From: CAYQUC01 sp964514215
GTDB taxonomy: Bacteria > Pseudomonadota > Gammaproteobacteria > UBA6429 > Thiohalophilaceae
Direction: 5' to 3'
Assembly (NCBI GenBank): GCA_964514215.1
Contig: CAZEPW010000086.1
Coordinates: 1-9,474 of the forward strand
DNA length: 9,474 nt
Positions 5,016-9,474 of the stretch are shown piece by piece. The stretch's first letter is position 1. Every line of letters starts with the position of its first letter. Position numbers and translations under genes: made by a program. A model generated the notes under the pieces. That model ran no database searches. It saw only the letters and a list, made by a program, of their open reading frames with translations, and was not told the origin of the DNA.

Positions 5016-6500
5016 ATGAAATATAAAGACCTACGAGATTTTATCGCTCAACTTGAAGAAAAAGGTGAGTTAAAACGCATTACGCAGGAAGTTGATCCTA
5101 ATTTAGAGATGACTGAAATTTGCGATCGAACACTACGTGCCGGTGGCCCTGCTATCTTATTTGAAAATCCAAAAGGTTTTACTACGCCGGTGTTGGCCAA
5201 CTTGTTTGGAACCCAGCAACGTGTTGCGATGGGCATGGGTAAGGATTGTGTTGAAGATTTGCGCGAGGTCGGCAAGTTATTGGCTTTTTTAAAAGAACCC
5301 GAGCCACCAAAAGGCATGCGCGATGCGTGGCTTAAGCTGCCGATATTTAAGCAAATATTAAATATGGCACCAAAAGTTGTTAAATCTGCTGCTTGTCAGA
5401 AAAATGTCATCGAAGCCGATGCCGTTGATTTAAGCCAACTACCAATTCAAACTTGTTGGCCGGGTGATGCCGGGCCATTAATTACTTGGGCGTTAGTGAT
5501 AACCAAAGGCCCAAATAAAGAGCGACAAAACCTTGGTATTTACCGGCAACAAGTTATTGCTAAAAATAAAGTGATCATGCGTTGGTTAGCCCACCGTGGT
5601 GGCGCATTGGATTTTAAAGAGTGGACTGAAAAACATCCCGGAGAACCTTTTCCGGTTGCAGTTGCGCTTGGCGCTGATCCAGCCACAATATTAGGAGCGG
5701 TCACCCCGGTGCCCGATGCTTTGTCGGAATATGGTTTTGCAGGACTATTGCGTGGAGCCAAGACCGAAGTCATTAATTGCAAAGAATCTGATTTACAAGT
5801 GCCTGCCTCGGCAGAATTTATTTTAGAAGGGTTTATTTATCCCGATGAGATGGCCGATGAGGGGCCATTTGGTGATCACACCGGATATTATAATGAAGTT
5901 GAATCGTTCCCTGTTTTTACAGTGGAACGCATAACGCACCGCGACGATGCTATTTACCACAGCACCTACACCGGCCGACCACCAGATGAGCCCGCGATTT
6001 TAGGGGTGGCCTTGAATGAAGTTTTTGTACCAATATTACAAAAACAATTTCCAGAAATAGTTGATTTTTATTTACCACCGGAAGGTTGTTCCTATCGTAT
6101 GGCGGTGGTGAGTATGAAAAAACAATATCCCGGCCATGCAAAGCGCGTGATGATGGGGGTTTGGTCTTTTTTACGACAGTTTATGTACACCAAATTTATC
6201 ATTGTCACTGATGATGATGTTAACGTGCGTGATTGGAATGACGTTATCTGGGCGATGACCACCCGAATGGATCCGGTACGCGATTGTACTTTGATCGAAA
6301 ATACCCCCATCGATTATTTGGATTTTGCCTCACCCGTGTCAGGGCTTGGATCTAAAATTGGATTTGATGCTACCAGTAAATTACCGGGGGAAACTACACG
6401 CGAGTGGGGTGTGCCGATTGTTATGGATGAGAAGATAAAAAAGCGTGTTGATGAAATGTGGGACGACTTAAATATTTTGGATAATCAGGAATCGAAATGA
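5016..6500 (+). CDS. ubiD: 4-hydroxy-3-polyprenylbenzoate decarboxylase UbiD
   Basis: Removes the carboxyl group from 4-hydroxy-3-polyprenylbenzoate in ubiquinone biosynthesis, using the prenylated FMN cofactor made by UbiX (not in this window). The 494 residues are close to the E. coli length. The start MKYKDLRDFIAQLEEKGELKRI is typical of UbiD. Expected cofactor and metal positions are intact: Asn172, the IYR at 175-177, RWL at 189-191, RG at 194-195, Glu238, and the proton donor Asp287 within DEGPFGDHTGYY (281-292). YHSTYTGRPPDEPA (314-327) is also conserved. No ribosome site precedes the ATG and a -10-like box sits 8 bases away, suggesting a leaderless transcript. The TGA overlaps the next gene by 4 bases. 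The enzyme is probably peripheral to the inner membrane. Identification is firm; the wider UbiD family includes other aromatic decarboxylases, but length and sequence favour the ubiquinone enzyme. Confidence 0.95.
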   Translation: MKYKDLRDFIAQLEEKGELKRITQEVDPNLEMTEICDRTLRAGGPAILFENPKGFTTPVLANLFGTQQRVAMGMGKDCVEDLREVGKLLAFLKEPEPPKGMRDAWLKLPIFKQILNMAPKVVKSAACQKNVIEADAVDLSQLPIQTCWPGDAGPLITWALVITKGPNKERQNLGIYRQQVIAKNKVIMRWLAHRGGALDFKEWTEKHPGEPFPVAVALGADPATILGAVTPVPDALSEYGFAGLLRGAKTEVINCKESDLQVPASAEFILEGFIYPDEMADEGPFGDHTGYYNEVESFPVFTVERITHRDDAIYHSTYTGRPPDEPAILGVALNEVFVPILQKQFPEIVDFYLPPEGCSYRMAVVSMKKQYPGHAKRVMMGVWSFLRQFMYTKFIIVTDDDVNVRDWNDVIWAMTTRMDPVRDCTLIENTPIDYLDFASPVSGLGSKIGFDATSKLPGETTREWGVPIVMDEKIKKRVDEMWDDLNILDNQESK

Positions 6501-6922
6501 CTATAGCGGATACTGTAACGGGTCAATGTTTTTGCGGTGAAGTCCAATTTGATATTATGTTGCCGGTGTTTGGTGTTATCTATTGTCATTGCAACATGTG
6601 TCGTGAATCAAATGGTTCAGACTACACAACGTGGGTTAGAGTGTTATCCGAAAATTTTAAAATAACCAAAGGTCAGGAAAGTGTTACCGAGCTTGTTATA
6701 ACCGAAAAAAACAGCAGTTATTTTTGCTGTGAGTGCAGTAGCACTATTTATACCGCTGATAAAGACTACACTGATTCGGTTGGAGTGTTACGCGGTATGA
6801 TTCGCGGTGATATTGGTCAAGAGCCATTGAAGCATTTTTTTTATGATGACCGCGTTGCGTGGCTTGATGCTCAGGATGGCTTGCCAAAATTTGGCGGCGA
6901 GAGTGGTTTTGAACCTTTATAG
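6497..6922 (+). CDS. GFA/CENP-V fold zinc-binding protein
   Basis: A 141-residue member of the family named after glutathione-dependent formaldehyde-activating enzyme (Gfa). Zinc ligands are clear: CFC at 11-13, CHCNMC at 30-35 and CCEC at 77-80, matching the usual CxC, CHCxxC and CxxC arrangement. There is no signal peptide, so it is cytoplasmic. The real reaction of most members is unknown; a role with glutathione adducts or aldehydes is possible, and the name should not be taken as proof of formaldehyde chemistry. Its ATG overlaps the ubiD stop as ATGA, and AGGA (6487-6490) lies 6 bases upstream, so the two genes are co-transcribed and probably translationally coupled. No further gene follows on this strand before the repeat array, which begins within 5 bases of the stop. 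Confidence 0.85.
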   Translation: MTIADTVTGQCFCGEVQFDIMLPVFGVIYCHCNMCRESNGSDYTTWVRVLSENFKITKGQESVTELVITEKNSSYFCCECSSTIYTADKDYTDSVGVLRGMIRGDIGQEPLKHFFYDDRVAWLDAQDGLPKFGGESGFEPL

Positions 6923-6926
6923 CTAG

Positions 6927-6964
6927 CACCTCGAAGTACGGGTATTTGTTCAATTTTAAACTTC
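6927..6964 (+). repeat. Truncated first copy of the tandem repeat
   Basis: This 38-base stretch aligns without gaps to 6981-7018 of the first full copy, with 31 matches by hand. It then jumps straight to the next unit, as if about 76 bases were deleted. It starts just after the stop codon of the GFA-fold gene. Confidence 0.6.
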
Positions 6965-7094
6965 TGATATTTTGAGCCGGTATCTCGTGGTATTGGTATT
7001 CGTTGAATTTTAAACTTCATCGGAGCTGGACTCTCGTTAAAAGCATACGGGAGTGACGATTGAAATTGGCATTATAGTAAAACCGTCATGCCGG
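6965..7094 (+). repeat. Tandem repeat, first full 130-base copy
   Basis: One 130-base unit, 122 of 130 bases identical to the next unit with no insertion or deletion. It contains a hairpin with arms 7030-7037 and 7047-7054 and ends with GTCATGCCGG, which pairs with the start of the following unit (CCGGCAT). Confidence 0.9.
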
Positions 7095-7232
7095 TGATAT
7101 TTTGAGCCGGCATCTCGTGGTATTGGTATTCGTTGAATTTTAAGCTTCATCGGAGCTGGACTCCTGTTAAAAGCGTACGGGAGTGACGGTTGAAATTGGC
7201 GTTATAGTAAAACAGTCATGCCGGTACTTTAG
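7095..7232 (+). repeat. Tandem repeat, second full copy with extension
   Basis: The second 130-base unit (to 7224) is followed by TACTTTAG, which also follows the repeat end at 9306-9313. An embedded 111-base element, 7081-7191, is bounded by a perfect 8-base inverted repeat, AACCGTCA and TGACGGTT, giving it a MITE- or REP-like layout with two internal hairpins (ATGCCGG/CCGGCAT at 7088-7094 and 7107-7113; ACTCCTGT/ACGGGAGT at 7160-7167 and 7177-7184). No transposase is present. The array fills the space between two convergent genes, where it could act as a terminator or mRNA stabiliser. Confidence 0.9.
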
Positions 7233-7247
7233 CAAGAAAAATTTATT

Positions 7248-8123
7248 TTAACTCTTATTTAAAATAGCTTCTAAACCTAATTTTAAAGTTGGATATTGAA
7301 ATTCAAATTCAATTTCATTTTGTAAACGTGATATATCCATACTGCGAGATTCTTTTAAATAGGACATCATTCCCGGACTGATACTTTCTTCGGCTTCAAC
7401 CCAATTAATTTCCGGTGGTCTGGGTAAACCAAGAGCATCGGCGATGGTAAAAAAGTATTCGGTCATATTACCACTTTGGCCATCACTAACATTATAAATC
7501 CGATTTTCTTTACCATTAAGAGCCACCTTAAAACAAATAGTCGCTAGGTCATCGGCATGAATTCGGTTAGTACGTGGCGCTAAATATTCATGCAATACTG
7601 GTACTTTATTGCGTATGCGTTGCTCGGGTAAGCGGCCAGGGCCATAAATTCCTGCGACGCGTAGAATGTTAATTGCCACTTTACGTGATTTTGACCATGC
7701 AATTAACTGGGTTTCAGCATCAAGGCGGCGTTTTGCGCGGCTGGCTTTTGGATTTGTGGGGGTGCTTTCATCAACTGATGCGCCTTGATGATCACCATAA
7801 ACACCTGAGGTACTAATTAATATAAATCGTTTGGGCGTTATTTTTTGCACCGCCAGTGACTGCAGAAAAACATCGATCCGAGGATCGCTGACACCAGTCA
7901 TTGGTGGCGGAACAAAGTAGTAGATTAAATCGACATCATTTGAAATGATGGGTACATCGTTATCATCGAAGTTACCAACCAACGGATTGATGTTGTTTGC
8001 TTGCAAGGTAGTGATATTGGCATTGCTGCGACAGACCCCACTCACTATTGCCGCTTCATTTAGCCACAATTTAGCGACACGAGTACCAATATCTCCACAT
8101 CCGGTAATAAGTACATTTTTCAA
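7248..8123 (-). CDS. Atypical SDR, NAD(P)-dependent epimerase/dehydratase family
   Basis: A 291-residue cytoplasmic Rossmann-fold protein resembling YeeZ-type atypical short-chain dehydrogenases. The dinucleotide motif is ITGCGDIG (6-13). STSGVYG (104-110) holds the usual SDR serine region, and RVAGIYGPGR (155-164) and RIHADDLA (187-194) are family blocks. The classical YxxxK catalytic pair is absent: the matching segment reads SRAKRRLDAE (128-137). So it may bind NAD(P) without normal dehydrogenase chemistry, or act on an unknown substrate. The start is TTG (8121-8123), with GGAGA about 8 bases upstream; no ATG lies near and the Rossmann strand starts at residue 3, so TTG is convincing. It converges on the repeat array and diverges from the reductase gene with 110 bases between them, suggesting shared control. 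Confidence 0.82.
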   Translation of the reverse strand: MKNVLITGCGDIGTRVAKLWLNEAAIVSGVCRSNANITTLQANNINPLVGNFDDNDVPIISNDVDLIYYFVPPPMTGVSDPRIDVFLQSLAVQKITPKRFILISTSGVYGDHQGASVDESTPTNPKASRAKRRLDAETQLIAWSKSRKVAINILRVAGIYGPGRLPEQRIRNKVPVLHEYLAPRTNRIHADDLATICFKVALNGKENRIYNVSDGQSGNMTEYFFTIADALGLPRPPEINWVEAEESISPGMMSYLKESRSMDISRLQNEIEFEFQYPTLKLGLEAILNKS

Positions 8124-8233
8124 GGGTTTATCTCCAATATAAATTCAGGGATAATGCGCGATTGTTTTTTGTAAAATGAAGATTTACTTTATGTTTATTA
8201 TTTTAAATTATTAACCTATAGGGTAACAGATAT
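8124..8233. promoter_or_regulatory. Shared intergenic region of two divergent genes
   Basis: These 110 bases must hold both promoters. Ribosome sites are visible at 8131-8135 (minus strand, GGAGA) and 8220-8224 (plus strand, AGGGT). A TTTACT at 8183-8188 could be a plus-strand -35, but the facing -10 candidates are weak, so I do not assign an exact promoter. Confidence 0.4.
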
Positions 8234-9244
8234 TTGAAGACTGTCACTATATTACCGAGCAAACATTCTTTTACGGTCGATAAGAATGAAACAATGCTTG
8301 ATGCTGCTTTACGACAAGGCTATTCATTATCCTATGGTTGCCGTAATGGAGCTTGTGGTTCGTGTGTTAGCAAGCTCATCGCAGGAACGATCGATTATCC
8401 CAATGGCCAACCTGCTGCACTTGATTGCAATGAATTTGGTCAAGCGGCAACCGTGTTATGTCAGGCAATACCGTTAACTGATGTGACGATTGAAGCTCAT
8501 GAGATTGCGGCGATAAAAGATATCCCGGTAAAAACCCTACCTTGTCGAGTGACATTGATTGAACATCTGTCACACGATGTGATTGAAATGCGTTTGAAAC
8601 TACCGGTTACTGAGCGACTTCAATTTCTTGCTGGACAGTATTTGGATTTTTTATTAAAAGATGGGCGTAGACGAAGTTTTTCAATTGCAAATACACCGCA
8701 TAATGATGAGTATATTGAACTGCACATCCGACATATTCAAGATGGACAGTTTACTGGGCGGGTATTCGATGACATTCAAGAAAAAGATATTTTAAGAATT
8801 GAAGGTCCAAAGGGCAGTTTTTATATTCGCGAATCATCTAATCGTCCCAGTATTATGATGGCAGGAGGAACTGGCATCGCACCAATAAAATCAATGGTTG
8901 AATACAGTCTCGCTGCAAATTTAGATAACCACATTCATATTTATTGGGGAGCAGAGTCGTTGCGTGATTTGTATTTGCATGAGCAATGGTTAAAGTTAGC
9001 AGAGCAATATGATCATCTGGAATACACTCCAGTGTTAAACAATCCTAAGCCGGAAGATAAATGGAATGGACGTACTGGTTACGTTCATCTTGCGATTATA
9101 GAAGATTATTCTAATTTGAGTGACTATGATTTATATGGCTCGGGTCCTCCGGTCATGGTTTATGCTGGTCGTGATAGTTTTCCGGGCAATGGTTTGGATT
9201 TAAAAAATTATTATTCAGATGCGTTTGAGTTTCAAAAAGATTAA
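8234..9244 (+). CDS. 2Fe-2S/FAD/NAD(P)H reductase, CDP-6-deoxy-glucoseen reductase type
   Basis: A 336-residue three-domain electron-transfer flavoprotein. Residues 1-90 are a plant-type ferredoxin domain with ligands Cys36, Cys41, Cys44 and Cys76. About 100-200 form the FAD domain with RSFSIA (147-152). About 200-336 form the NAD(P)-binding domain with AGGTGIAP (210-217) and YGSGPPVMV (301-309). Electrons would pass from NAD(P)H through FAD to the iron-sulfur centre and then to a partner protein or quinone-related step. The family is often annotated as CDP-6-deoxy-3,4-glucoseen reductase, but no dideoxysugar genes are here and the gene sits near ubiD, so the real partner is unknown. The start is TTG (8234-8236), with AGGGT 9 bases upstream; the first ATG is codon 21 and would remove ferredoxin-domain strands. 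Confidence 0.88.
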   Translation: MKTVTILPSKHSFTVDKNETMLDAALRQGYSLSYGCRNGACGSCVSKLIAGTIDYPNGQPAALDCNEFGQAATVLCQAIPLTDVTIEAHEIAAIKDIPVKTLPCRVTLIEHLSHDVIEMRLKLPVTERLQFLAGQYLDFLLKDGRRRSFSIANTPHNDEYIELHIRHIQDGQFTGRVFDDIQEKDILRIEGPKGSFYIRESSNRPSIMMAGGTGIAPIKSMVEYSLAANLDNHIHIYWGAESLRDLYLHEQWLKLAEQYDHLEYTPVLNNPKPEDKWNGRTGYVHLAIIEDYSNLSDYDLYGSGPPVMVYAGRDSFPGNGLDLKNYYSDAFEFQKD

Positions 9245-9267
9245 TTTTTTATGTGTATGGGTGTTGG

Positions 9268-9313
9268 TGGTTGAAATTGGAGTTAGATTAAAAGCGTCAT
9301 GCTGGCACTTTAG
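9268..9313 (+). repeat. Partial repeat copy, right-end segment
   Basis: Aligns without gaps to 7187-7232 with 38 of 46 matches by hand, including GGTTGAAATTGG, GTCATG and the ending ACTTTAG. It begins 24 bases after the reductase stop. Confidence 0.75.
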
Positions 9314-9390
9314 TACGCTTAGGCGTCCATTAAGTATTACTTCTCTATCGTTTAGGTCATAATGATTAATAAATGCTTGTTGCATTTACA

Positions 9391-9474
9391 GCCGGTATCT
9401 CGAAGTTTTGGTATTGGATGGATTTTAAATATCATCGGAGGTGGACTCCCGTTAAGAGCATACGGGAGTGACGG
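9391..9474 (+). repeat. Partial repeat copy running off the window edge
   Basis: Aligns without gaps to 6976-7059 with 72 of 84 matches by hand. Its hairpin, ACTCCCGT (9445-9452) and ACGGGAGT (9462-9469), is perfect. The unit continues beyond the window. The 77 bases between this and the previous partial copy (9314-9390) show no gene and no clear similarity to the repeat. Confidence 0.8.

Noticed and set aside
6497..6922. Proven formaldehyde-detoxifying enzyme
   Set aside because: The zinc motifs show the fold only; no glutathione-dependent formaldehyde dehydrogenase gene lies nearby, so the specific function is not claimed.
6965..7224. CRISPR-like array
   Set aside because: The 130-base units are nearly identical along their whole length, with no short repeat plus unique spacers and no cas genes.
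8234..9244. Dideoxysugar (ascarylose-type) biosynthesis locus
   Set aside because: Only the reductase resembles that pathway; no nucleotide-sugar dehydratase, aminotransferase-like partner or glycosyltransferase is present.

Overview
The window looks like an AT-rich gammaproteobacterial chromosome segment, probably from a draft or metagenome assembly because it holds a run of exactly 100 Ns. Lineage clues are a bacterial-type UbiD of near-E. coli length, a Vvn/EndA-type endonuclease, exported proteins with Gram-negative signal peptides, an outer-membrane barrel and a perfect FNR-type site. I cannot name the genus.

Layout. Positions 3-125 are the GC-rich tail of an unidentified gene. About 490 bases of AT-rich DNA follow, with an FNR-like palindrome and a decayed inverted copy of a repeat. 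Next comes an orphan PhnD-like periplasmic binding protein (620-1447, +), facing a 63-residue unknown protein (1490-1681, -). A small outer-membrane barrel protein (1959-2552, +) faces a secreted SGNH/GDSL esterase (2626-3664, -), with a strong hairpin between them. The esterase is split by the N run. A small membrane-peptide candidate (3832-3993, -) diverges from an exported endonuclease I family nuclease (4034-4972, +).

The second half is metabolic. It holds ubiD (ubiquinone biosynthesis, 5016-6500, +), translationally coupled to a GFA/CENP-V-fold zinc protein (6497-6922, +). A 130-base tandem repeat array (6927-7232) follows. Then come an atypical SDR (7248-8123, -) and a divergent 2Fe-2S/FAD/NAD reductase of the CDP-6-deoxy-glucoseen reductase type (8234-9244, +). 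The window ends in further copies of the same repeat family.

Working together: the left half encodes exported proteins (binding protein, barrel, esterase, nuclease) that fit scavenging of phosphorus, lipid and nucleic acid at the cell surface, but they are not one operon and the link is inference. The right half centres on ubiD and redox enzymes. I see no clear new multi-gene system. The strongest unusual signals are the repeat family, with wobble-preserving changes in its hairpin, the false-looking assembly gap, the isolated FNR box, and an apparently leaderless ubiD.
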